Of a DNA stretch of 64,000 nucleotides, positions 11,801 to 21,010 are shown in pieces; the stretch's first letter is position 1; every line of letters begins with the position of its first letter. The stretch covers positions 34,352,520 through 34,416,519 of the forward strand of contig CM070625.1 of the NCBI GenBank assembly GCA_036346255.1, written 5' to 3'. A program made the position numbers and the translations under genes. This DNA is from Ampelocalamus luodianensis. Its lineage: Eukaryota; Streptophyta; Magnoliopsida; Poales; Poaceae. The notes under the pieces are model-generated. The model was not told where the DNA came from and did not search any database. It was given only the letters and a program-made list of their open reading frames with translations.

Positions 11801-11954
11801 GGATTGTCGGAGTTGAGAATGTAGTGGGCGAGGAAGAATACAATCAATTTGTGAGTTGCCTCCTTTCGGAGACGGCATCAAGCTCGAGGAAGAACCCAGC
11901 GAGGAAGCTAGCTATATGCGCGTCGATCATCATGAAGGACTATATTTTAATTAA
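8837..11954 (+). pseudogene. TNP2-type CACTA transposase (Transposase_21), frameshifted
   Basis: The plus strand encodes the full domain order of a plant TNP2 transposase in shifting frames. First comes an N-terminal transposase-associated segment (EEYINGVIAFK, then MSCPCIDCDNQ). The core follows with FHGVVRSLADILPERNV, LLRWHSEERKKD and TFKEFGAE. Next is HCIDVMHVEKNVCESLIG in family terms (NCIDVMHVEKNVCESLIG here, about 10395-10450), then MKSHDCHVLMTQM, MVHLIVHLVKEI and PYIDEHKDMMRQ. Last is the C-terminal DUF4216-like segment (IWELDS, VDLNRVGYKDEPLN) with a stop at 11952-11954. At least ten frameshifts are needed to follow it, plus an occasional stop, so it is dead. TNP2 cuts and joins the element ends; its promoter lies at 8355. 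Confidence 0.9.
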
Positions 11955-12200
11955 GAAATTACTCCATTGTAATTAATTTATTCCATAACATCATGTGTTA
12001 TGAACTTGTAATATGTCGTACGTATATTTTGATGTCAACGTGGAATTGTAATCGCTCTGTCCTTGTGGACCGTATATTTTGGTGTATTAAAAATTCATTT
12101 AATTTGGAAAATAGTCCAGCTGCACCACCTTTCTAGAAACCTAAAAAACTAAAATTTTATGGCAAATAGTCTAACACCTTTGCAAAGAAACTGGTATACT
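11955..12200. other. CACTA interior, AT-rich spacer
   Basis: AT-rich sequence between the transposase stop and the convergent minus-strand gene. It is likely to contain the two 3' ends. No other feature is seen. Confidence 0.5.
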
Positions 12201-12205
12201 CATGC

Positions 12206-12745
12206 CTAATCCTGCGATGCGTCATCTGCGAGAAGGCGACGTGTCGTCCCACCCTTCCACACCGCATGACCAATGCTCGTGCACGGTGGCCATCCTCCGA
12301 CAGCGCCCACACCCGGCCCGGTGGCGGCCTTCTTCCCCACGCCGCGCTGGACCATGTCCGCGGCGAGCCTCGCACCGCTTTGCACTCCCGGTTGGTCTTG
12401 GCGTCTCGCACCGCCGCGGTCGGCTCGTCCTCGACTGGCTGATGTAGTGCTTCCCAACGTCGTGCGTCTCGTCGGCCGTGTAGAGGAGGAGACCGAGCAC
12501 GTGGCGCGCCTTGTGGCGGCCACGGCCGCCCGTTCAAGGAACATGAGGCGCTGCGCATGTCTTGGGGCGCGAGACAAGCCGAGGCGGCGATGAAACAAGC
12601 CCGGGTTGCCGGCGGCGGCGGTGGTTGGCGACGGCGGTAGCGCTTCGTTGTCCTGCCACTTCATCGCCTCCTCGCTCGGCGCCACGCGCCTCCCCCAGCG
12701 GCGTTCCTTGGACACCTTGTACAAGGCCTTGCAACTATCGTACAT
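12206..12745 (-). pseudogene. Third CACTA protein gene, unknown function, frameshifted
   Basis: The minus strand carries one protein spread over three frames. It starts MYDSCKALYKVSKERRWGRR with VAPSEEAMKWQD and LPPSPTTAAAGNPGLFHR. It moves to LLLYTADETHDVGKHY and then to VEDEPTAAVRDAKTNREC. The order is consistent and all segments are sense to each other, so this is a real but decayed coding region, not a shadow. The WGRRVAPSE..WQD pattern reminds me of hypothetical proteins carried by grass CACTA elements; I cannot name a family. It is convergent with the transposase. Plus-strand frames here are shadows. Confidence 0.5.
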
Positions 12746-13140
12746 ACATTCAAGATGTTAGAATAAATAGTAGTATATGCGTCGTATATTGTAGACATAA
12801 AGATGTGCGTCGTTAATCGTAGGCTGCATAGGTTCTCCATGGGCTGAGGAGAGCTCGCGGCCACGGCCGGCGATGTCTCGACGACATCGTGAGAAAGAGC
12901 GGCGATCACCGACCTCCTCGCCTTGGTGCGGCTTTGATGCTCGCATGCTAACCTTGGCGATTGGCGTACTCAAAACCGTGAGACGAAGAGCGATGGGAGG
13001 TTTAATCTTCGGTGATTATTCCGTCTTATATCAAGAATTTGGAGTAATCGCACGTGAGGCGAAGAGACAAATGTATCGTCGCGTGCGAGACGAAGAGACG
13101 GTTGTCGCGATGGTGAAGAGACACATCGCGGGGAGAAGAG
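12746..13140. other. CACTA interior between third gene and right array
   Basis: Mixed sequence on the upstream side of the minus-strand third gene, probably its promoter or a further exon. Short open frames occur on both strands, but none shows a recognisable motif. Confidence 0.4.
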
Positions 13141-13528
13141 GTTGGATATCGCGAGGCGGCTCTATATGGGAACCGCGTGATAATAATATCACGGCGGTTA
13201 TTTAATAGAGTCGTGCGTGATACTAGTATATTCTGAGCAGTTCTCAAATTGAACGTGCAGTGATATTTCCTGACAGTTTTATTTCCAAACCGTGCAGTGA
13301 TAAGCGTCCTCATCACGAGCGGTTCATATTACGAACCGTGCGTGATAATATGAACCGCTCGTGATATGTCCTCATCACGAGCGGTTCTTTTACCAACCGT
13401 CGTGAAGTATCACAAGCGGTTGGTAATAAAACCGCTCGTGATGAGGACATATCGAGCGATTCCAAAAACCGTCTGTATAAGTTCAACACAGACGCCTCCT
13501 TTGGAACCGTCTGTGATGAGGTGTCTGC
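13141..13528. repeat. CACTA right subterminal hairpin array
   Basis: About eight palindromic units, some nearly perfect (TCATCACGAGCGGTTC against GAACCGTGCGTGATAA; ACCGCTCGTGATGAGG). They are of the same family as the left array and the two internal arrays, and end about 20 bases before the right terminus. Confidence 0.85.
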
Positions 13529-13550
13529 TATTGCCTGTTTTGTAGGAGTG

Positions 13551-14030
13551 CGAGGACGAGCTGCTTCAGGTGCGGGAAACCAAGCGCTGGGGTCCCGTCC
13601 TCGAGGAAGCGGCAGCAGTCAAACCTGGCCGCCCGGAGGGTCGGCGCGAACCCGAGCGGGGATGACGGCATCAGCTGGTCGTTGCAGCCGACGACGATTT
13701 CCATCTCGCGGAGGTTGTTGAGGGCGGGGGACCTGAGCCAGCCGTCAAGCTCGGCGAAGATGCTGCGGAGGGAGGGGAAGAGAGACCGGTGCTCGGAGAG
13801 GACCTTGGAGATGACGGCGACGCGGTCGTGCGCCTGGCCGGGGATGTGTTCGTCGTCGAGGTTGAGCGGGGCGGAGCGCCAGCGGCGGTGCGCGCGGCGT
13901 CGTCGGTGGGGAGGAGGGAGATGACAGTGCAGAGAATCTCGTCGGGGAGGAGGTTGATAAGGTCGATTTCTTGCTCCTCGGTCTCTTTCGGTTTCCCCTT
14001 CCTGACTGCGCGAACCGCCGCCGCCTCCAT
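13551..14030 (-). pseudogene. F-box/LRR-type gene, 5' part
   Basis: The minus-strand ATG at 14030 starts MEAAAVRAVRKGKPKETEEQ, followed by an F-box (LINLLPDEILCTVISLLPTD). The F-box should continue as R-x-x-x-L-x-RRW, but after DDAART the frame shifts and RRWRSAPLNL resumes in another frame, so a short deletion has removed its middle. The shifted frame continues through LRSIFAELDGWLRSP, LREMEIVVGC and FAPTLRAARFDCCRF to FPHLKQLVL at the CACTA insertion point. On the other side (2079) the same frame continues as ENVVVSDDA. The protein would have been an SCF substrate receptor. Both the insertion and the deletion would inactivate it. Confidence 0.85.
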
Positions 14031-14912
14031 GACCGGCCGCACGCGAGACGGCGGAGGGTTGGGGTTTGGGGGAAAGTGCGGCGGCATTGACGCACCGTAC
14101 TGTGCAGTGTAGTGTAGGAAAGAGGGCGCGCATCCTCTGCCTTGACGTTTTGAAGGCAGAGGTGCCGTTCCCTCCGTCCAGGCCATCCATTACAAATCCA
14201 ACCGTGAATTGTTGAAATCCCACAAGCAGCAGAGGTGTGGCCTCGCAAATCCAACCGTGCATTGTCGCCAGAAATGTGTCTCCTCGTCTCGAGTGAGAGA
14301 ATGCCTGATCGCCTTTGAAGTTTCCGTTAAAAAAACCCCACAAATTGCAGATCTATTTGGGCCGATGGTGCTAGAAGACATCAGCAATGGAGGCAGCAGC
14401 AATCTCGGACATGTAAGCAACACAATTCGAATCTCTAATCTTTGCAGAAATGTTAATGCTTGCATAATGTAAATTTGATTTTTTTCCCCAATGCGTTCTG
14501 CTAGCAAGAACTGAGTTGAAAGGAAGTAGCAGAGGTCTATTCTTTCTTCAGATCTGTTCTTTGTTCCAATCCATTCGGGGCAAACCTCAATTAACAGACA
14601 AATGAATGCATCGGTTCGACAGATCTGAAGAAAACTCGCTGCAGGCTGCAGGCTGCAGCAGACAAGGGGAATGATCTGATGGCCGTCAAGACTAACTTCT
14701 TTCCGATCCACCAGTATTTCTGATTCCAAAAGGTACACATGTATCCGTGCCAAAATTATGAAGTATTATTATTGCAGTTGAAATCTCATCTTTTAAATTT
14801 AACTCTCTAATTATTCTCTACTTAGTATTTCGCTCTCTTTTTTTTTTAGAAATAATCGGTTATGCAAACAATACACTCGGTAACAACAACTCAGATGCAA
14901 TTAACATATAGG
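14031..14912. other. Upstream region of the F-box gene
   Basis: Promoter-side sequence of the broken F-box gene. A minus-strand frame of 187 codons spans 14190-14753, but its composition and lack of any motif suggest chance. No TATA box is convincing. Confidence 0.4.
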
Positions 14913-15180
14913 CACTACAAGATATTACCAAAAAAATTAGCACAATCCTGTAAAATTTGAAGATGCATTCTCTCAAAATATAAATATAATTTTATTTCAA
15001 TTGTTTCTGAAAAAACTCAGCTTATGTCATCATTTCAAATGATGATGTTATCTCTATCACCATTTCAAATGGCTACATAGACATTAAACACTATTTGGTT
15101 AGAGATAGGGATCATGTCGCTAATCCAACTAGCAGCAGGGGTTTGTCACCATTTTAAACGGCGACAGAAGACTATTTTTA
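14913..15180 (+). mobile_element. CACTA terminal fragment (different family)
   Basis: CACTACAAGATATTACC at 14913 is a typical CACTA terminus. It is followed by palindromic subterminal units such as GTCATCATTTCAAATGATG (about 15025) and GTCACCATTTTAAACGGCGAC (about 15137-15157). No partner end with a matching 3-bp duplication was found, so this is a solitary or truncated end. Confidence 0.55.
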
Positions 15181-15324
15181 TAATTTTATTAAATGGATAT
15201 TTATTTGTGTAATTCTTTTAAAAATATATATTAATTAAAAAAATCAACGGAATGGTATAAAAATAAGGGGGCGACACAATAGGCTTTTTTTTTATTAAAA
15301 AAAACCACAATCACTTTTCAACGA

Positions 15325-15714
15325 TTGAGATCGTTCCAAGATTCGTGTAAAACTATCCTAACCTTCATCTCGAACCCCGTGCTCCCTCAGCTCCTGCACC
15401 CCACGCCTCCTCCACCCTCGCGCTGCCTCCGTAGCTGCGCCCACCTCCACTCCCGTGCCACCTCTCCAGCACCGCCTCCGACACTAGCGAGCCCCGCCGA
15501 CGAGCACCTCTCTTGCTGCCCTCCTCTTCCTCCTCTGCCCCACCTCTCTAGCCCCTGCCAGTCACCGCTGCCGCCGCTTTCTTCTTCCTCTGCGATGAGA
15601 TGCCCCCTACCGCCCTCCTCATCCTCCTCCACCCCCGCCTCTCTAGCTCCCGCCGGCCACCGCGTCGCCATTTTCTTCGTCCTCTGCGGTGAGATGCTCC
15701 CCGCCGCTTCCTAA
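15325..15714 (+). other. Proline/serine-rich open frame, doubtful
   Basis: A 129-codon frame rich in proline, serine and leucine lies in CT-rich DNA. It has no recognisable domain, and the composition alone explains its length. The CT-rich tract continues beyond the hAT insertion at 15758-16310 (CCACCGC then CCTCCTCCC). It may be a leader or exon fragment of a lost gene. Confidence 0.25.
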
Positions 15715-15757
15715 CCACTTCGGTCTTGTCACCCTGCCGACCTCCACCATCCACCGC

Positions 15758-16310
15758 AAGGTCGTTAAAATCGCGATTCTAGCACCAATATGATCCAAAT
15801 CACACCTTGAGTCGCACCTAGTAGAATCGCGCTCCTAGTCGTAGAATCAATCAGTAGGATCGCGGTAGAATTGTTGTAGAATCGTGTAGAATCACGCATC
15901 ACCTCAAATTATAAAAAATTTAAGTGTTTGGTTGTGTGCTATCCCTAAATTCAAGTTGTATGATAAGTATTAAGTAATTAGTAAGTTAGACATTAAGATT
16001 TGGAGGTTCGGAATAATAAAAATTATTTTATTTATTTTACTTTTTTTTTGTAAAATGTTCAAGTGATAGCATGGTTGTTAAAATCAATATTTTAGTTATA
16101 GCTCTGAATGACATAGAATCTAAACTACGATTTAGACATTTATCGATCATATGAGATGTCAAATGACCAAATAAACACTCATATCACTCTTATAATAAAC
16201 GACACATTGAAAAATGAATTTTTTGGTAGAATATTATATTCTATGATCCAATCCTAAAATCATACCAAATGTCTCCGATCCGATTCAGAATCATGATTCT
16301 GACAACCTGG
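15758..16310. mobile_element. Non-autonomous hAT element, 553 bp
   Basis: The 8-bp sequence TCCACCGC flanks both sides (15750-15757 and 16311-16318), as expected for hAT. The ends are inverted repeats: AAGGTCGTTAAAATCGCGAT on the left and, reverse complemented, CCAGGTTGTCAGAATCATGA on the right. The body has many GTAGAATCG-like repeats and no coding frame. The two flanks join into one CT-rich tract. Confidence 0.8.
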
Positions 16311-16318
16311 TCCACCGC

Positions 16319-17215
16319 CCTCCTCCCTGTCAACAAAATTCATCATTGCAAACACATGGAATATGCTTCTTTAAATCACAAAACACGGTGTGGTTAAAAC
16401 AAGGTACTCAAATGGATTGGGGACACTGACTTGAGCTTGAGTAAATGAGCTGTATATACAGCTCATTCTAAGGGCAAAATCCTGCATGCTAGACATGACA
16501 GTTGGCCTTGTACCTCAATCGACAAGCAGCTCAATGCATCACTACCGGCAGCAACTCCAGTACACATACCAAATAAGCAATTGAAGTGCCCAGAACTCCA
16601 ATTTCTGCGATACCATCTCGGATGTGAAGGTTAAAGAGGCTTCTATACAACTTGACATCGATGACATACCTCCCAGGTTAGGCCGCAGCCTTGCCATTGT
16701 GAAAAGATTTACCCTCCAGACAATGATGCAGATCCATGTGACCTTTCCTTTAAAACAAAGATGCAGATAAAAGAAACAGTTATGGTAAGCATGGCAAGCG
16801 GAGTTTTGCAACACTAACTATAAATCATTCCTACAAGCCCTGAAACGAGACGACAAGCACGATGACGGCTTGTGTATGCATCTCTGTTTTTTTTAGGTAA
16901 CATCTCTACTTCAACTCTGCTCGTAGTTTTCTACGCAGTCTGTCCCAAGTCAGGAAAAATGAGGAGGGTTGTGTGGGCCTGGCAAGCCAACGTAAAAATC
17001 AAGCCATCTTTTCGTGGAATGAAATCTAAAATTGATAATTTGTTGGGGCGTAACCCTCTCAACGACGTGCCATATCGGAACCCAGATGTGGTGATAAATG
17101 AGCAAGGGCCGGGACATCACTCCCTTAGTGACGCGCTACGTCGTCGCCCGGATGTAGTGGAAAATGTGCAAGAGTCTTCGCACTTTACTCGACGAGTGCT
17201 AGGGGGCAAGAAAGC
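16319..17215. other. Region upstream of the LINE endonuclease
   Basis: Mixed sequence. A plus-strand frame at 16872-17231 runs into the LINE and may be its leader or a remnant first ORF (SDALRRRPDVVENVQ), but I recognise no domain. The minus strand at 16560-16700 has a short stretch (GRYVIDVKLYRSLFNL) that could be an exon relic. Neither is firm. Confidence 0.3.
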
Positions 17216-17247
17216 TAGCCGAGGAGAGTAGGATCCGTCAGGGTAGT

Positions 17248-17425
17248 TGGAATATAGGGTCCTTAACAGGTAAGTTAAGAGAGTTAGTTGATACGGCGAT
17301 TAAGAGACGTGTAAATATCTTGTGCGTTCAAGAGACTAAATGGATGGGTCAGAAGGTGAAGGAAGTGGAGCATACTAGCTATAAGTTGTCGTATACTGAA
17401 ACAGAACGAAACAGGAATGGAGTGG
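17248..17425 (+). pseudogene. LINE endonuclease, N-terminal part
   Basis: The frame reads WNIGSLTGKLRELVD and then ILCVQETKWMGQKVKEVE, with the catalytic glutamate of the APE endonuclease in QETKW. It is interrupted after RNRNGV, where the solo LTR and its AGTGG duplication begin. The missing rest continues at 20467. This enzyme normally nicks target DNA to prime reverse transcription. Confidence 0.85.
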
Positions 17426-18254
17426 TGTAAGATCGAGGAGGCCAACTAGAGGGGATGAATAGACGTTTTAAAAACTTCTATGCGCTAAAACCGATTTCTA
17501 AAGCGGAAGCTTATAACAATACGGTTTTGCACAATTAAAGCCTAAATCAACTAGGTTCAACTAAGTGCACCAACAATACAAGTCAATTGATGAACAATGT
17601 AATTAAGTAAAGACTTGTAAGCTATTCAATGCTAGAAATGTAAATAGCACAAAGCATGACAAGCATTCATACACAATGAGTAAGCAAAAGAATGCAAACC
17701 ACAAAAGACACGACGATGTTTTACCTTGGTGATCGGAGAATTGCCGGTCTCCTCTAATCCACGTTGAGGAAAGTCCAAACCAATTAGACCAGCTCCACAA
17801 ATTAAGCCTTCCTCCGAGGTAACCAATACCTCAATCCACTAAGGTTGCTCTTTCCTCCACTCCGGAGATGGCGAGCACCACACCACTCACAAACTGCTTG
17901 GGTCTTCTTACAAGCTTATAGAGAAGATCACCGATGCACGACGCCACCATGCCGTCTAGGTGTCGGCAAACACCAAGAGTAACAAATGTTAGACACTCAC
18001 TTGAACCAATCAAATGTCTAAGCTCAAATGGATACTCGATCCACTACCTAAGGCAACACATGCACTTAGGGTTTGCTCTCTAGCTACACTAAGTGCAACA
18101 CATGCACAAATACTAGAGAAGCCTTGCTCTTAGCTCTGGAGAATGTATAATGGCACCAGCAATGCTCCCTTATACGGCCAAGGTGGGTATATATAGTCCA
18201 TACATACAAACTGGCCGTTGGAAGCAAAGGATCAGCACAGTAACGACTATAAAA

Positions 18255-18860
18255 CTAGTCGTTGGAGAGAGGTGCGGTACTACCGCCAACTAATACGCGG
18301 TAGTTCCGGTAATCGGTAGTTCCGCACAACACATTACGGTACTACCGCAATACCGAGAGAGCAACACATGCTCAAAAACGTGGCTAAGGACCAAAATGCA
18401 TATGTTCTGGAATTTACGTACTGCCAGCATAAGAACGGTAGTTCCGCGAGCCGGTCATACCACACACAAAACGCCGGTGCTACCGCGCTACCTCAGAGCA
18501 AACCAAGTTCAAAATGCAACGCTACTATAATTTTCATACCGCACAAAAACTCAGTACATCCGAGGAGCGGTACTACCACGCATACAGTACCGATATTACC
18601 GTCCTTCCAAGAGAGCAACAAATGTCTCTCTGAAAAACACGTACCGCCTCAAAGGCCTCGGTACTATCGTAAGCACAAGAGCGACTAGAGAATACCAAGT
18701 CCTAAACACACTTCGGTAGTTCCGCCAAGGAACTGCGGTACTACCGCACAAGCGGTAGTTTCACCCAAAACAACGTCGGTACGACCGCACCACCTCAGAG
18801 CAACACATGCTCAACAGGTGCAATAGTTCCGCACAACACATGCCGATACTACCGTTTCTA
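18255..18860. repeat. Array of GGTACTACCGC / CGGTAGTTCCGC dyads
   Basis: More than twenty degenerate copies of a roughly palindromic word, in both orientations, are spaced by 15-45 bases and mixed with GAGAGCAACACATG phrases. The array lies within the solo LTR. Confidence 0.8.
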
Positions 18861-19364
18861 GAGAAAACATGCATTCGCTTCAACTCAATTTGTAAAACAC
18901 ATTTGCCAAATTGATACGCAATGTAAACAAGGGTTCAAGTGGGATTCTCAACAAGTTGTAAAACACACTTGCCAACTTATAGAATCACACCACAAGGAAT
19001 AAGGTACATGGACTTAAACCGTTTGCAAAACACATTCGTAAACTAAAATCACATGCTACAAGGATTATCCATGAGCCACAACTATTTGCAAAACACATTC
19101 GCAAATATTGGCAACATGTTAAGATGAGCTAGAGCAAACACAATGAGCTATCAACACATGATAAACTCAAGCTATTAGTCAAAGACCCCTCTTAATAGTA
19201 CGATAACCTATACTAGCAATCCGGTCTCCCAATCAAACACCGAGACCAGTAAAAGACTAGGAACACATTTTTAACCCTAGCTAGTCATACATTTGCCTTG
19301 AGCAACCACTTGAATCTTGATGACGCACATCCTCGCTTCAAGTTCGGGTTCTTGACTTGAATAT

Positions 19365-19575
19365 GCATCAACACATGATGCACTCTTCATTTGACCTTTA
19401 TCAACACATGATGAAGCTTCACTTGACTTGATGATCAACACATGATTATCTCCTTATCTTGAATATCATCGACACATGATAATTTTATTTTCTTCAATAT
19501 CATCAATACATGATGATCTTTGTAACTTTGAGATCTTGACTTGATGACAATCAACACATGATGTCATCCAAAGTC
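19365..19575. repeat. TCAACACATGAT repeats in the solo LTR
   Basis: The word ATCAACACATGAT recurs about every 35-55 bases, joined to CTTGACTTGA-like spacers. It forms a loose tandem array. Confidence 0.75.
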
Positions 19576-19764
19576 TTCAACACCATGGAGCTCAACCTAT
19601 TCATCCAACTCAAAGAGAAACGTTAGTTCCACAATATGATTATCATTAATTACCACAACATACCATTAACTTTAATGATTTGGACAAGATACCATAATCT
19701 TTCCCTCTTTGGTAATTGATGATAATCACTTCAATAGTAAGTAATTGAATGTTAGGCTATGCGA

Positions 19765-20010
19765 GCATATATGAACTACACAAGTCTTATATGCTCACAT
19801 AAGAGTATATATGAACTACACAAGTTATATATACTAAATATGAGTGTATACAAACTACACAAGTTGTACATACTCATATGAATATATTAACTACACAAAT
19901 TAGATATATTCAAGGATATATGAGCATATATGAACTACACAAGTCTCATATGCTTTTCATATACATATATGAATATATTAACTACGCAAGTTAAATATAT
20001 TCAAGGATAT
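19765..20010. repeat. ATATGAACTACACAAGT tandem repeats in the solo LTR
   Basis: Six or so units of 30-50 bases, each with a form of ATATATGAACTACACAAG followed by TATATACTC or TCATATGC. They are AT-rich and clearly derived from one another. Confidence 0.75.
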
Positions 20011-20466
20011 GTTTCAAAGTAAAGATCCCAAAGGTATGTGGACAAGGGAATATGGATCAATACTAATGAAACCGCAAAATATAGAATGAACTCCCCCTAA
20101 ATGTGTGCATACACAAATGTGTAATGGCAACATATGCACATATCCAAGTTAATCTTTTTGGTGGAGTTTAACCTATATTTTGGATCTGAGAAGTGCAACA
20201 ATATATATAGAAATATGATGTCGAATGCATACCTCTTTGATCTTTAAATTCAACTGAGACTAATCATGAGATGTAGCAATAGAAGAATTAGTCTCACAAA
20301 TAGATTTGATATTGTGAAAGCATATCTGTTTGGATTTTTCTTTTTATATCCGAGCTGAGATTGAACAAGGTATAATAATAGATGTGTTAGTCTCACAAAT
20401 AGATTTGTCATTAATTACCAAAATATTTCATTAACACATAATGGCTGGTCTAGATCCTTCAAGTGG

Positions 20467-21010
20467 GCATCTTAATTAATAAGCGCCTCAAGAGCGAAGT
20501 TGTCGACGTGAGGAGACAGGGGGATAGGATTATCCTAGTCAAGCTAATATTTGGTGACTTGATTTTGAACATTGTTAGCGCTTATGCTCCACAAGTAGGT
20601 CTAGATGAGGCCGCTAAGAGGTAATTTTGAGAAGACCTAGATGATATGGTTAGAAGTGCGCCTAATAGTGAGAAGCTTTTCTTAGGAGGTGATTTCAATG
20701 GTCATGTCGGTACAACTAGTGGGGGGTTTCAAAGGGTGCATGGGGGCTTTGGTTATGGTGATAGGAACCAAGAGGGAGAAGATATCTTAAATTTTGCTGT
20801 AGCCTATGATCTCATAATAGCTAACACCTTTTTTAGAAAGAGAGATTCCCATCTAGTTGCCTTTAGTAGTGGTTAGCATTCTAGCCAAATCGATTTTGTT
20901 CTTGTTAGGAGGGAGGATAAATAAGCCTGCATAGATTGTAAGGTTATACCTGGAGAGTGTGTTGTCCAGCAACATAAGTTGGTAGTCTCTGACTTTCGTT
21001 TTAGGATACG
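20467..21010 (+). pseudogene. LINE endonuclease, C-terminal part
   Basis: The frame resumes as GILINKRLKSEVVDVRRQGD, then SAYAPQVG and LFLGGDFNGHVG, which carry conserved APE residues (GGDFNGH). SSQIDFVLV near 20880 carries the late SxxDH-like region. Stops interrupt it, for example SSG then TAG then HSSQIDF where the family has glutamine. Each stop I could compare differs from the expected codon by transitions. Confidence 0.8.

Larger units (their letters stand above)
2080..13550. mobile_element. CACTA (En/Spm-type) transposon, about 11.5 kb
   Basis: The element begins CACTACTACACGG at 2080 and ends TGTAGGAGTG at 13550, which is CACTCCTACA when reverse complemented. It is flanked on both sides by CGA (2077-2079 and 13551-13553), the 3-bp duplication expected of the superfamily. 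Inside are arrays of short hairpin repeats at both ends, a TNP2-type transposase gene on the plus strand, and further genes on the minus strand. All coding frames are broken by small indels, so this copy is not autonomous now. It sits inside the F-box gene; removing it together with one CGA restores that gene's frame at the junction. The length is within the usual range for autonomous grass CACTA elements. Confidence 0.95.
17426..20461. mobile_element. Solo LTR, 3.04 kb, inside the LINE endonuclease
   Basis: The element starts TGTAAGATCGAGG and ends GATCCTTCA (TG..CA). It is flanked by AGTGG on both sides (17421-17425 and 20462-20466), the 5-bp duplication of an LTR retrotransposon. Removing it with one AGTGG rejoins the LINE frame (NGV then GILINK). 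No primer-binding site, polypurine tract or gag/pol was found inside, so I read it as a solo LTR left by recombination between two LTRs. It contains three kinds of internal repeat (see separate entries). Confidence 0.8.

Noticed and set aside
13528..14343. The 271-codon minus-strand frame as one protein
   Set aside because: Its first half is upstream of the F-box gene's own ATG and out of the F-box frame; only the second half is the shifted F-box gene.
14190..14753. A 187-codon minus-strand frame upstream of the F-box gene
   Set aside because: It has no recognisable motif, no TATA or good start context, and lies in ordinary promoter-side DNA.
17426..20461. A DNA transposon with a 3-bp duplication (TGG or GTG) in the LINE
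   Set aside because: The longest shared flank is 5 bp (AGTGG), and with it the ends become TG..CA, which fits an LTR better.
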